From Manis javanica (lineage: Eukaryota > Chordata > Mammalia > Pholidota > Manidae), in the NCBI RefSeq assembly GCF_040802235.1, contig NC_133166.1, forward strand, positions 117,318,991-117,382,990: a stretch of DNA of 64,000 bases, given 5' to 3'. Positions 11,450-36,960 of the stretch are shown piece after piece. Numbering within the stretch: position 1 is the stretch's first letter; every line of letters starts with the position of its first letter. A program made the position numbers and the translations under genes. The notes under the pieces are model-generated. The model made no database searches. It saw only the letters and a program-made list of their open reading frames with translations, and was not told where the DNA came from.

Positions 11450-11669
11450 AGCCGGCACTACTTCCCTGCCAGCAGCTTCATTGTGTGCGCGAGGAGCGAG
11501 CGGCGGCGGCGAGCGGGCGGGCAGCAGCCCGAGCGCGGCAGGGAGAGCGAGTGCGCCGGGAAGGGTGCGCTCCGCCAGCCTCCCGGCAACTCTGCCCCAG
11601 AGCCGTGCGCCAGGCGCGCCGTCCCGCCGCCGCCGCCGCAGTCAGCGCCGGGGCACCGCCAGCTGCCCT
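11450..11669 (+). other. RCOR2: Probable RCOR2 untranslated exon 1 (5' boundary approximate)
   Basis: A good donor (CCT|GTGAGG) lies at 11,670, and a pyrimidine-rich acceptor ending GGGGCAG lies at 12,147, thirteen bases before the ATG. This suggests a non-coding exon 1 spliced to the first coding exon across an intron of about 480 bp. The downstream end follows from the donor; the upstream end is a guess inside the CpG island. An unspliced 5' UTR is the alternative. Confidence 0.5.
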
Positions 11670-12159
11670 GTGAGGCTGGGGTCTGGTCGGGGCAGGGCTC
11701 CCCGCCCGGGGATTGGGGCATCCCCGTGCAGCCGACGAGCGCAGAGACCGTGGGGTCGCCAGTTGCGCTGCAGCACCCTCCCGCTGAACTGCGTGGGCAG
11801 GCGGGCGGTGGAGCTCCGGGACGCCCCGAGGGCAGGGCGCCCGACCCCTCTGGGGGAGCCCCAATCCCGTGGAGCGTACAGAGCGCGCGTGCCCCTGTCG
11901 CATCGGACCTTGCGCTCATCCCCCGCGTACCCCACTTCTGCACAAACTTTTCTGACGCCCTCGCCCGTGGGGGTCGCGGAGAGCGCTGGGCTGCCCCAGG
12001 GGCTCCCGCTCCGCCGAGCCCTAGTCGCTGACCTCCTGCCTCTTGTAGCCTGAGTGGCGACCCCTCCAGGCCGGGCCGGGCACGGCACTCGAGGCGAGCG
12101 CGGCAACCACCGCTGCTCTCCTAAGGCTCCCGCGCCCCCCGGGGCAGCTGGGCGGGGTA

Positions 12160-12286
12160 ATGCCCTCCGTGATGGAGAAGCCGAGCGCGGGCTCAGGGAT
12201 CCTGTCCCGCAGCCGGGCCAAGACGGCGCCCAACGGCGGACACCCCCATTCGGAGGATGACAGCAGCGAGGAGGAGCACTCGCACG
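12160..12286 (+). CDS. RCOR2: RCOR2 coding exon 1 (residues 1-42 and first base of 43)
   Basis: It starts with ATG CCC TCC GTG ATG GAG and ends at CAC G|GTGAGC. It encodes the serine/acidic N-terminus. The split Asp codon is completed by the AC that opens the next exon. The exon probably begins at 12,148 with a short untranslated lead. Confidence 0.96.
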
Positions 12287-15200
12287 GTGAGCCCGGCGGC
12301 CTAGGGTTAAAAGCGCACCGGTCGGGGGGCACGGAGTGGGGCGGGAGGCGAGTTGCCGGCCACGGGAGTGTTATACTGATGGTTTCTGCCCTCCTGGGTT
12401 GGAGCCTCTGCCGTGCTTCGCCCCAGACCCGAGGCTGCCGGCGCGGGGAATCCGGAGGCTGGGCCCCTAGCCGCCGAGGAGGCGGCCCTGCTCTCCCCCG
12501 CCCTGCCCCGTGCCTGAGGGACTCAGGCGTCCTGCCCTACACAGAGTGGGCCCCTCGCCCCTTACCACCTTGCAGGGGACTGAGGTCTGGCTGGGACAGC
12601 GGCTGGAAAGACCTTCACACGGAGCCGTGAGGCTCCTGTGGCGGGGAGGAGCCTTGGATTCCCCGCAGGGCTGTGGTCCAGGTCCAGGGGCAGCCCTCCA
12701 CCCCCGAGCCAGAACAAAGGGCTCTGCTTGGCCTGGGCTCTAAAACTGGCCCCATGTCCTCTCCGCCACCTTCCACTCCCCCACCCACCATCGGTTATGG
12801 CGAGGCAGGGTCTGTCCCTCTTCCAGTACCTTCTTGGCTGAGGGTAACTGAGGGCAAGATCAGGGAAAAGTGAGCCTCCTGGCAGGTGGGAGCCCTGGGT
12901 GGTCAGGAAGGAGAACCCCAGGCCGGCCACCTCCCCCGCCACATCCTCCTGTCCTCCCTCCCTGGAGTCCTCTGACTGCCTCCCCCTGGGTCCACAGACA
13001 GCATGATCCGCGTTGGAACCAATTACCAGGCCATAATTCCGGAGTGCAAGCCTGGTGAGTGGCAGGACAGGCTGCAAAGGGAGGGGAGCAGAGGGCTCAC
13101 AGCTTGGCCCTGAGCCCCACCTGGGGGAGCCCTTGGCTGGCGCCCACTGGAAGGACAGGCAGGCAGGCAGGGGTGGGTGGCCCCGTGGCATAGTTTTCCT
13201 GCTTTGCCTTCCTGTCTGGGTTTCTGCCCCTCCTTCCCTTCTGGGCCTCACCTTGCAGGCCTCACTCTGCCCTCTGACCATGGGGACAGGCGAGCCCCAC
13301 CAGGGTGATCTGATCTGAATGTCCTCCCTCTGCTCCTCTTTCAGAGAGCCCTGCACGCTACAGTAACAAGGAACTGAAGGGGATGCTGGTGTGGTCACCC
13401 AACCACTGTGTGTCAGATGCCAAGCGTGAGTGCGGTGGGATCCTAGGTTCATGTAGATCCCAGGGAGATGGAGGCTTGGGTCCATGCCAGTCTGTGGCCA
13501 GCTCTTCTCAGAAGTGGGCTGGAGGCTGAGGTGTGTGGGTTTAGCCTCTGCCCTGGGGCTCAGATGCCTAGCCCCCTAGGGGCATACCCTGTCTGGGCAG
13601 GCCTGGGTAAGGAGTTGTAACCCCTCCTCTAAGACCTGGTCCCTCCGGCCCCTGCAGTTGACAAGTACATTGCAATGGCCAAGGAGAAGCATGGCTACAA
13701 TATTGAGCAGGTTAGTTTTAGCCCCACAGGGATTTGGGGTGGGGGCAGGACAGTGCTGGGGAAAGCTGAGCCTGAGTGGTACCCTTTCTCTGGCCAGGCA
13801 CTGGGCATGCTCCTGTGGCATAAACACGATGTGGAGAAGTCATTGGCTGACCTGGCTAACTTCACCCCATTCCCTGATGAGTGGACTGTAGAGGACAAGG
13901 TGCTGTTTGAACAGGCCTTTGGCTTCCATGGCAAATGCTTCCAGCGGATCCAGCAGATGGTAAACCGCCCTCCAAATCCCCTCCCTACACACCAGTACTC
14001 CTTAGCCCCTCCTTTCTGACCAGTCTGCCTGGAGTCTTGGGTGGACTCCAGTCTCTGGTGTGCCCCCAGCTGCCTGACAAGCTGATTCCCAGCCTGGTGA
14101 AGTATTACTACTCTTGGAAGAAGACCCGCAGTCGGACTAGCGTGATGGACAGACAGGCTCGGCGGCTGGGGGGCCGAAAGGAGAAAGAAGACAGGTGGGG
14201 ATCCACGGAAGCTCTGGGAGGGGGCAAGCTAAGCTCCTGGGGAGCCCTGGGGCCTGCCTCACTCCCTCCTGGCCCCTGTGTCAGCAGTGATGAGCTGGAA
14301 GAAGGACGAGGAACTGTGAGTGAGGGGGAGCCGGATGCTGGAGACCCCAAGAGAGAGGTGAGGTCCCAGAGCCGGTCTAGGCCTGCCCGCCCACCTGCCC
14401 TCTCCTCTGGCTCTGCCCCACCTATCTCCTTTCCCTGGCAGCCTCTGCCCTCTCGGCCCCTGAATGCCCGCCCAGGCCCTGGGAAGAAGGAGGCCCAGGG
14501 GTCTCAGTACCGCCACCACCCGCTGCGAACCCGGCGGCGCCCACCCAAAGGCATGTACCTGAGCCCCGAGGGCCTCACTGCCGTGTCAGGAAGCCCGGAC
14601 CTTGCCAACCTCACGCTTCGAGGCCTTGATTCCCAGCTCATCTCCCTCAAGCGCCAGGTGGGGGCCCTAGAAGGGCTGTGCAGAGGGGGCAGCGGTAGCT
14701 GGGAACTACAATTTGGGGGCAGCTGAGGCATAAGGGAGGTGGTGCAGGTGGCAAGCGTGCCTCTGCCTGCATTCCCTGAACTCGTGGGTAACTTGGTGTT
14801 CTTTTCTGGGCCTTCAAAAAAACTGGTCTGCAGAAAGGGGTGAATCCCAGTGTCTCCCCTACTAAGCAGTTGTAAGGGAGGTGTAAGCCAGAGGTGGTAG
14901 GTAGCAAAAAGTTTTGTTGGGAAATAGGGCCCTGCAAGGGTTAGTGTCGATGGCCTCTCTGGCGCTGAGAGTTTGAAATCCCTTCGTTTCCTGGCCTTTT
15001 CCAGGTGCAAAGCATGAAGCAGACCAACAGCAGCCTCCGCCAAGCCCTGGAGGGCGGCATCGATCCACTTCGCCCCCCAGAGGTAAGGCTGCTCTATGAG
15101 TTTGGGTGCCAAAGGGTTTTCTCTGGAGGCTGAGCACAAAAGGGGCATTCTGCCTGGAGAGAAGGGCCTCCATTTCCATATTGTTTGAGTCTAAAGGATG

Positions 15201-16076
15201 CATTATTTCCTGCTCTCCAGGCCAACACCAAGTTCAACTCCCGTTGGACCACAGATGAGCAGCTTTTGGCTGTACAAGGTGGGTCAAACGGGGGGAATAG
15301 AGGGCCCCAAGATCTCTCCTCACCCTCCAAATCCAAAGAGCTGGGGGCAGAGGGGAAGGGTCAGGGAAATGACTAGTTTCTAAGGGGTATTCACACTCTG
15401 CTGCCCTTTTGACCCTTGCAGCCATCCGTAGGTATGGCAAAGACTTTGGGGCTATTGCAGAGGTGATTGGGAACAAGACTCTGACCCAGGTGAAGACCTT
15501 CTTTGTGAGCTACCGGCGCCGCTTCAATCTGGAGGAGGTGCTGCAGGAATGGGAGGCAGAGCAGGATGGTGCCCCTGGAGCCCCAGTCCCCACGGAGGAG
15601 GCTAGGAGAGGGGCTCCCTTGCCGACCCCAGCCCTGGAGGAAGATGATGAGGTGAGAAGTGGTGAGAGAAACCCTCAGAGAACGGAGGTAAGGAACCACC
15701 TCTGGCCATAGGCTGGGCTGAGGGTGTGGCTGAGCCTAGTTCTACTTTTCTCTTCTCTCAGGTCCAGATTACATCTGTCTCAACATCTGTGCCCCGATCA
15801 GTACCTCCTGCACCGCCCCCTCCTCCACCTCCCACCTCACTGTCCCAGCCCCCCCCACTACTGAGGCCCCCTTTGCCCACAGCCCCCACTCTGCTCCGCC
15901 AACCCCCTCCACTGCAGCAGGGCCGCTTCCTTCAGCCCCGGCTGGCTCCCAACCAGCCCCCCCCACCTCTCATCCGCCCTGGTCTGGCTGCCTCTCGCCA
16001 CAGTGCCCGCCCCGGCCCTCAGCCTCCACCCGCCCTGATTGGAGCCCCCCTGGAGCCTCCAGCACCCTCACTCTGA
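12160..16076 (+). CDS. RCOR2: RCOR2, REST corepressor 2 (CoREST2); 12 coding exons, 523 aa
   Basis: The product is a nuclear scaffold of the CoREST family that bridges the histone demethylase LSD1/KDM1A, HDAC1/2 and chromatin; family knowledge links RCOR2 to stem-cell and neural progenitor gene control. Joining the exons listed separately gives 1,572 nt, i.e. 523 codons plus stop, the same length as human RCOR2, with no frameshift. Visible domains are an acidic N-terminal segment ([11 protein letters not shown], about residues 33-43), ELM2 (about 44-129), SANT1 (about 130-181, with [10 protein letters not shown] at 134), a coiled-coil/LSD1-binding linker (about 285-315, [16 protein letters not shown]), SANT2 (about 327-378, RWTTDEQ at 331) and a proline-rich tail (about 430-523). 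The start at 12,160 is the first ATG of the conserved frame, with a purine at -3. All introns are GT-AG. MARK2 converges on it downstream, as in human. Identification is secure. Confidence 0.98.
12998..13054 (+). CDS. RCOR2: RCOR2 coding exon 2 (residues 43-61)
   Basis: Acceptor TCCACAG|ACAGC and donor CCTG|GTGAGT. It encodes the start of the ELM2 domain ([19 protein letters not shown]) and keeps the reading frame at both ends. Confidence 0.97.
13345..13425 (+). CDS. RCOR2: RCOR2 coding exon 3 (residues 62-88)
   Basis: Acceptor CTTTCAG|AGAGC and donor AAGC|GTGAGT. It continues ELM2 with [18 protein letters not shown], including the conserved GMLVWSP stretch. Confidence 0.97.
13658..13710 (+). 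CDS. RCOR2: RCOR2 coding exon 4 (residues 89-106)
   Basis: Acceptor CCTGCAG|TTGAC and donor GAGCAG|GTTAGT. It encodes [18 protein letters not shown], the middle of ELM2, and ends on a codon boundary. Confidence 0.97.
13798..13959 (+). CDS. RCOR2: RCOR2 coding exon 5 (residues 107-160), end of ELM2 and start of SANT1
   Basis: Acceptor TGGCCAG|GCACTG and donor CAGATG|GTAAAC. It encodes the end of ELM2 ([19 protein letters not shown]) and most of SANT1, including [19 protein letters not shown]. Confidence 0.97.
14070..14194 (+). CDS. RCOR2: RCOR2 coding exon 6 (residues 161-201), end of SANT1
   Basis: Acceptor TGCCCCCAG|CTGCCT and donor GACAG|GTGGGG. It completes SANT1 ([20 protein letters not shown]) and enters the basic linker [12 protein letters not shown]. 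The last codon (Ser) is split. Confidence 0.96.
14288..14357 (+). CDS. RCOR2: RCOR2 coding exon 7 (residues 202-225), NAGNAG acceptor
   Basis: The acceptor reads TCAGCAG|TGATGAG. Use of the distal AG gives ...[10 protein letters not shown], matching the family. The proximal AG (exon from 14,285) would insert one extra Ser in frame. Donor AGAGAG|GTGAGG. The exon encodes an acidic linker ([17 protein letters not shown]). Confidence 0.93.
14442..14657 (+). CDS. RCOR2: RCOR2 coding exon 8 (residues 226-297), inter-SANT linker
   Basis: Acceptor CCCTGGCAG|CCTCTG and donor CGCCAG|GTGGGG. It encodes a basic and proline-rich stretch ([20 protein letters not shown]), then the first half of the LSD1-binding helix ([11 protein letters not shown]). 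Confidence 0.96.
15005..15082 (+). CDS. RCOR2: RCOR2 coding exon 9 (residues 298-323), coiled coil
   Basis: Acceptor CTTTTCCAG|GTGCAA and donor CCAGAG|GTAAGG. It encodes [20 protein letters not shown], the second half of the long linker helix, and ends on a codon boundary. Confidence 0.97.
15221..15278 (+). CDS. RCOR2: RCOR2 coding exon 10 (residues 324-342), start of SANT2
   Basis: Acceptor TGCTCTCCAG|GCCAAC and donor CAAG|GTGGGT. It encodes [19 protein letters not shown], the first helix of SANT2. Confidence 0.97.
15422..15651 (+). CDS. RCOR2: RCOR2 coding exon 11 (residues 343-419), SANT2 and acidic linker
   Basis: Acceptor CCCTTGCAG|CCATCC and donor GATGAG|GTGAGA. It encodes the rest of SANT2 ([19 protein letters not shown], then [19 protein letters not shown]), the putative DNA/histone-contacting repeat, and then an acidic segment. 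Confidence 0.97.
15762..16076 (+). CDS. RCOR2: RCOR2 terminal coding exon 12 (residues 420-523), proline-rich tail
   Basis: Acceptor TTCTCTCAG|GTCCAG. It encodes a low-complexity tail dominated by proline (runs such as PPPPPPP and [11 protein letters not shown]) and ends PPAPSL then TGA at 16,074-16,076. The tail has no catalytic motif and is probably disordered. Confidence 0.97.
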   Translation, partial: VQITSVSTSVPRSVPPAPPPPPPPTSLSQPPPLLRPPLPTAPTLLRQPPPLQQGRFLQPRLAPNQPPPPLIRPGLAASRHSARPGPQPPPALIGAPLEPPAPSL

Positions 16077-16720
16077 GCCGACGCCCTCCACCAACCAGAG
16101 GCTCCAGAACCACCTTGCTGGCTGTCCTCGGGTACCTATGGCTTCGCCAAGGACAGAAGGGACTAGAGCTCTTGCCAGGTCTTTTGAAGACCTAGAGCTG
16201 CCGATGGGCCCAGCCTGGACCTGTGGGTTCTGCACATTTCTGGCAGCTGAGCCCGTTTTCACCGCCACCCCAGTCAGGGGCTGGGACTCGGGCTTTCTGA
16301 ACTGGCCTGAGGGCACTTTCTTTTCCTGGCTGGGACTGGAAGGGCTGCCTCCTAGCCCGCTAGGGCTTCGCCTCCGGGCCTGGCCCTTTGTGGAAAGGGG
16401 GTAGTGACCACAGCTTGGGGGATGGGCAGAGGACAGTTTGGCTGTTCTTCCCTTTTCTTTTAGCAATAAGTCTGGGGTGAGGCAGGGAGGGGGCTGGAGG
16501 AGGGAGGTGGGCAGAGGTCCCTCAGGGCCAGGCAGCAGCAAAGCTGGAGGGGCCGCTCTCTTGTCTTCAGGAGCCTGTTGGGAAGTGCTGAGGAGCTCTG
16601 AGAGTGCCCACTCTGCCTGCTGCCTAAAGGCTGAAAGGAAGGGGTGCTGGGAACATATGCAGACATGGATTTATTTTTCAATGTTTTTAAAAAATAAAAC
16701 CTCCCAAGTTCACCGAGTGC
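16077..16720 (+). other. RCOR2: RCOR2 3' UTR
   Basis: About 640 bases run from the stop to just beyond the poly(A) signal. I recognise no repeat in it. The cleavage position is estimated at 15-25 bases after the AATAAA. Confidence 0.8.
16693..16698 (+). terminator. RCOR2: RCOR2 poly(A) signal AATAAA
   Basis: A canonical AATAAA in an A/T-rich pocket is followed 30-45 bases later by a GT/T-rich element (GTGCTCTTTTCCTCTGGGTGTG), as expected for the end of this gene. It is the only AATAAA on this strand between the stop codon and MARK2. Confidence 0.85.
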
Positions 16721-16924
16721 TCTTTTCCTCTGGGTGTGAGGCCCCTGGGCTTTGCTCCTTGTCTGTGCCCTGAGGGTGGGAGGGAGCAGCCACCCCGCAC
16801 CAGCCTTTCTCCCCCCAGGCCCCAGTCAGGAATCAGTCCTCCTCTGCCAGGCAAGCGGGCTGGGCCACATTTTGCCCATGGGACTGGGTCCCTGCCCGGT
16901 TGGGAGAAGAAAGGAGGAGGCAGC

Positions 16925-18698
16925 TCAGATTCCAAACATTCTCTTTATTACGTGTTTGATCCAGAGGAGAAACTAAGTGCGGGGTGGGGGTGGGGGTGAG
17001 CCAGAGGGAGGGGACACCTTGCCTGGGAGCCCCCCTCCCTCCCGCCAGCCACCACCTCCTTTGGGAGCCAAGCCATGCCCTCCGGGCCCCTGGAGCACCC
17101 TGGCTGTTCCACAGGGCAGGAGATGGGGGGGTGCGTGGTAAGGGGAAGCCCTTGGTTGGAGCCGGGGCCCATAGTCGGGGCTTGGGGCAGGAGAGCTGAG
17201 GTTGGTGAGGCCCCTTCCTGGGACCCAAGGGCTCAACTTGCCATGGAGCCTGGCCTGGGAGCAGGGGTGATGAGTAAGGGTGAAGTCATCAAAAATCAAA
17301 AAAAAAAATATAATAATAATAAAATAAAAAATAAAACCCATCACAAAAAAATGTACAACTCAGGTGAGGGTAGGGGCAGCCTCTGTGCAGGACCCCCTCC
17401 CCCACAATTTCTCAAGAACAGAAACAGCAGAGAAATAAATTAAGGGATGCAGCAGCCGCCACCAGCCAAGCGCCCATAACCAGCCACTCCCACGCTGGCC
17501 GCAGGGCAAGCTGGGAGTCACTTGGCCTATCTGTCCCCCGAACCGGTGGGGGCAGCCGCTCCCAGCCCTGCTGCCCTATCCAGCCTCCCGTCAGGCAGCC
17601 ATGGAGGCCCTGGGCAGTGTCTCCTGAGAGGAGGGGCGACAGTGTCAGGAAGGAAAGGCCAGGCCGAGAGGGGAGTGGGCAGGGAAGTCACTGCTAAGGA
17701 ACTAGCTGGTGCCCAGATTAATGCCAATGAAGGGAGGGCAGTGGGGAGAGGCACGGCGAGGGGCTGTGCTTTCAGACAAAGGCTCTCCCACAATGGAGAA
17801 TGCCCAGCGTCCCTGTCGCAGACACTAGCAGCCTGGGCGGTGGCCCCCTGGGGGCTGAGGAGCCCAGGAGCCCATCTGCCCTGCAGTCCCCTCCCCTCAC
17901 CCGGCCCAGGGGTCAGCTCTGCTTTCCACCCAGGAGAGGGTGGGAGAAGATGGCACAGACTTGAGGAGGGGAACAAAAGTCCCCACAGCAGCTTGTGAAA
18001 GGAAATGCCCAGCTCCAGGGAAGGGGGGCAGAGGGTGCAGTGTGGAGGGCGCCAGAGCCCCGTGCCTCGCCGCCAGCCCCACCACCTCAGGGCCGCACAG
18101 TGCCCTGCCTCCCGGGCCATGGCCCAGGGGCCTGAGGTCAGGGGAAGGCCACCTCTGGTGGTTTGGGGGGAAAGGAGGAGAGGGGAGGGGAGGGGAGAAG
18201 CCCAAAGTGGGCCTGGCGGAGGGCCTGACGGGGAGCTCCACCACTCTTGCCTGAGAGTGTTCCAGCCCTGAGCCACCCTCCTGGGAAACCCCACAGATCC
18301 AGTCTCAACTGTCCCAATGGGGCAGGGAGGAAAGGTGGCCGCTGGGATTTTTTTTTTCTTTTTTCTTTTTGGTAATAAAAAATTTCTTGGTTTAGGCGAA
18401 ATACTCTGTGCAACCGCAGTACCGAGGGGGAGCCCTGCCCCTCCCCCTTCCTTGGCCTCCTGTGGGGGAGAAGGGGAAAGGGGGAATTTCTGGGCAGGGG
18501 TAACTGTTGGGGGGAAAGAACCATCGCCTGTCCCCCACAAACATGGAAGAAACAACTGAGAAGGGTGGGGAGGGGAGAAGTGCCAGCAGGGGGAGACACA
18601 CCAACCCATCTCCGCAGTCTCCGCGGGGCTGGAGCACCGGTCCCAGCAGCTAAGTCCAGCTGGCCCGCCTCCATCGCCACCCCGCTCCTGGCAGCCTG
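16925..18698 (-). other. MARK2: MARK2 3' UTR
   Basis: This GC-rich region of about 1.77 kb, on the minus strand, runs from the MARK2 stop to the poly(A) signal. It contains a U/A-rich tract (about 17,288-17,345) and, near its end, C-rich sequence that is G-rich on the + strand. A 360-codon open frame runs through it (17,527-18,609, minus), but it has low-complexity composition and no recognisable domain. Confidence 0.8.
16944..16949 (-). terminator. MARK2: MARK2 poly(A) signal AATAAA (TTTATT on + strand)
   Basis: On the minus strand this reads AATAAAG, about 1.75 kb after the MARK2 stop. It is the only exact AATAAA on that strand between 16,720 and 18,698. Cleavage is expected near 16,925, leaving about 200 bp between the convergent RCOR2 and MARK2 transcripts. 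Confidence 0.8.
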
Positions 18699-35074
<16,376 letters not shown>

Positions 35075-35564
35075 CTGCAGGGGGAAGCACACACATCTTT
35101 AAGTATGCTGCCTGTTCAGTTCCCACACCCTTGCCCGTATCTCTCTGCAAAAAATGCAAGAGGCTGGGGGTGTAGGTGCAAACTCCAGGGTGTGGTAGGC
35201 ATGCAAAGAATCATAAGGCAGGGGGAAAAAAGGAAGATGAAAAGAGAGCCAGTCTTCACTCTCAAAGAGCAGAGCACAGGTCCCAGGCCAACATTTGGTG
35301 GCTGTTGGCACTTAGGACCCAATCTGTCCCCTCTCTGGTTCCACCGCCTGGAAGTACAACCTGCCATGAGTAACCCAACAGCGCCTGCACCTTGTGCGGA
35401 GAGCTCCTCGTTCTGTTCTCCCTGTTGCCTGTTCATCCTGTGAGAAGGCTGCGATCAAAGTCACAGGTGTAACATGATCAGAATTACTTCAGAGCACTCA
35501 TTGCCATCCAACACTTCACATTTATCTTTACTATTTGTCACTTTACATTGATTTGATGTCTACC

Positions 35565-35690
35565 CAATGAGAATGGAAGCTCATGAAGGCAAGCATGTAT
35601 CATTTATTCATTGATGCATCCCAGCACTTAGACAGACTGGATTAAGGTAGATGCTCAATGACTATTTGTGCAATGAGCAAAACTGAATGA
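35565..35690 (+). repeat. L2-like 3' end
   Basis: GAATGGAAGCTCATGAAGGC, then CATTTATTCATTGATGCATC, then GTAGATGCTCAATGACTATT follow the L2 3'-end order. Confidence 0.7.
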
Positions 35691-35839
35691 CAGGGTCGGA
35701 GCAAGGCAACAAGAGTCCTCCTTAGATACCCCAGAGCTCTAGTAAAGAGGCGTCAAACACAACAGCACTGAACAGGTGTATAAACCTAACACAAAAGGAT
35801 ATGGCCCAGATGAAAACATGTGTGTGTATGAAGACTTGT

Positions 35840-36960
35840 ATGTTCTTCAAAGAGCTAAAACCTAGAGTGATCTGGCAAGTCCATTCCTGGGGACATACCC
35901 AGGAGAAATGGAACACATATCCACAGAAAAATTTGCATATTCATAATATCCCATACTCATAATAGCCAGAAAGTGGAAACAACATAAATGTTCATCAATT
36001 GATATGGAAGCAACCTAAACATCCATCAATAGATGAATGGATAAAGAAGATGTGGTACATACACACAATGGAGTATTATTCAGTCATAGAAAGAAAAGAA
36101 ATCCTGCCATTTGCAACAACATGGATGGAGCTAGGGGGTATTATGGTCAGTGAGATAAGCCAGGCAGAGAGACACAAATATCAAATGATTTCACTCATTT
36201 GTGGAGTATAACAACAAAGAAAAACAGAAGGAACAGAATAGCAGTGGACTCACAGATGCAGAGAAGGAACTAGTGGTTACTGAGGGGAAGGGTTGCGGAG
36301 GGTGGGCAGGGAGGGAGAAGGGAATTAAGGGGCACTAAAATTCATAATCAATCACAATATAGGTAGGTCACAGGGACAGTAGTACAGCATGGAGAATACC
36401 GTTAAATGACTCTGTAACATCTTACTATGCTGACAGTGACTGCAGTGGAAGGGGTGAGGAGTTGATAACATGGGTGAATATTGAACCACTGTGTTGTATA
36501 TTTGAAACCTTTGTTAAGATTGTATATCAATGCTACTTCAATAAAAAAAAAGTCCATCAATTGATGAATGGATAAACAAACTGGAATATCCACACAGTAG
36601 GACAGCATGGGCAATAAAAATAAATGAAATACTGATACATGGTGCAACACTGATGAACTTTGAAAACATGCTAAGTGAACAACGCTGGTCACAAAGGATC
36701 ACACATTGTATGATTCTCTTTATTTGAAAGGTCCAGAGACAGAAAGGAAGTTAGTCAAGAGCTAAGGTGCGTGAGGGACTTCAGGGGTGACAACTAAGAG
36801 GGGTGAGATTTCTCTCTGTGGTAATGAAAACGTTTTAATGAAGTGTTGATTGTGGTGATGGACACACATCTCTGTGAATTTACAAAAAGCCACTAAATTG
36901 CACAATTTAAAGGGGTGAATTGTATGGTGTATGAATTGTATCTCAGCAAACTGTTTCGAG
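35840..36960 (+). mobile_element. Old L1 3' portion in MARK2 intron 1, split by a younger L1
   Basis: Left part 35,840-36,003 (TCCATTCCTGGGGACATACC, AATAGCCAGAAAGTGG) and right part 36,552-36,960 (GATGAATGGATAAACAAACT, GTGATGGACACACATCTC, GGTGAATTGTATGGTGTATG) rejoin as one diverged L1M-type end. Confidence 0.8.
35990..36565 (+). mobile_element. Younger 5'-truncated L1 nested in the old L1
   Basis: The insert (36,004-36,551) begins in ORF2 (ATGGAAGCAACCTAAACATC), passes through ATGGATGGAGCTAGGGGGTA, and ends with an A-tail after TATCAATGCTACTTCAATAA. GT(T/C)CATCAATTGAT stands on both sides (35,990-36,003 and 36,552-36,565), a 14-bp target-site duplication with one mismatch. Confidence 0.85.

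Larger units (their letters stand above)
11040..12330 (+). promoter_or_regulatory. RCOR2: CpG island covering the RCOR2 promoter, 5' UTR and first coding exon
   Basis: This stretch is very GC-rich and dense in CpG, unlike the flanks, with GGCGGG/CCCGCC boxes and no TATA box. It ends just inside the first RCOR2 intron after the initiator codon. A TATA-less CpG-island promoter is usual for a developmental chromatin regulator. The exact transcription start cannot be fixed by eye. The limits given are approximate. Confidence 0.75.

Noticed and set aside
12562-13485. A 307-codon minus-strand frame across RCOR2 introns and exons
   Set aside because: It is antisense to confirmed RCOR2 exons and introns, in GC-rich sequence, without recognisable motifs.
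13935-14726. A 263-codon frame on the + strand in RCOR2
   Set aside because: It results from reading through introns between RCOR2 exons 5 and 8; the spliced frame explains its conserved parts.
17527-18609. A 360-codon minus-strand frame inside the MARK2 3' UTR
   Set aside because: GC-rich low-complexity translation without domain similarity, downstream of the MARK2 stop, with no splice sites linking it to the gene.
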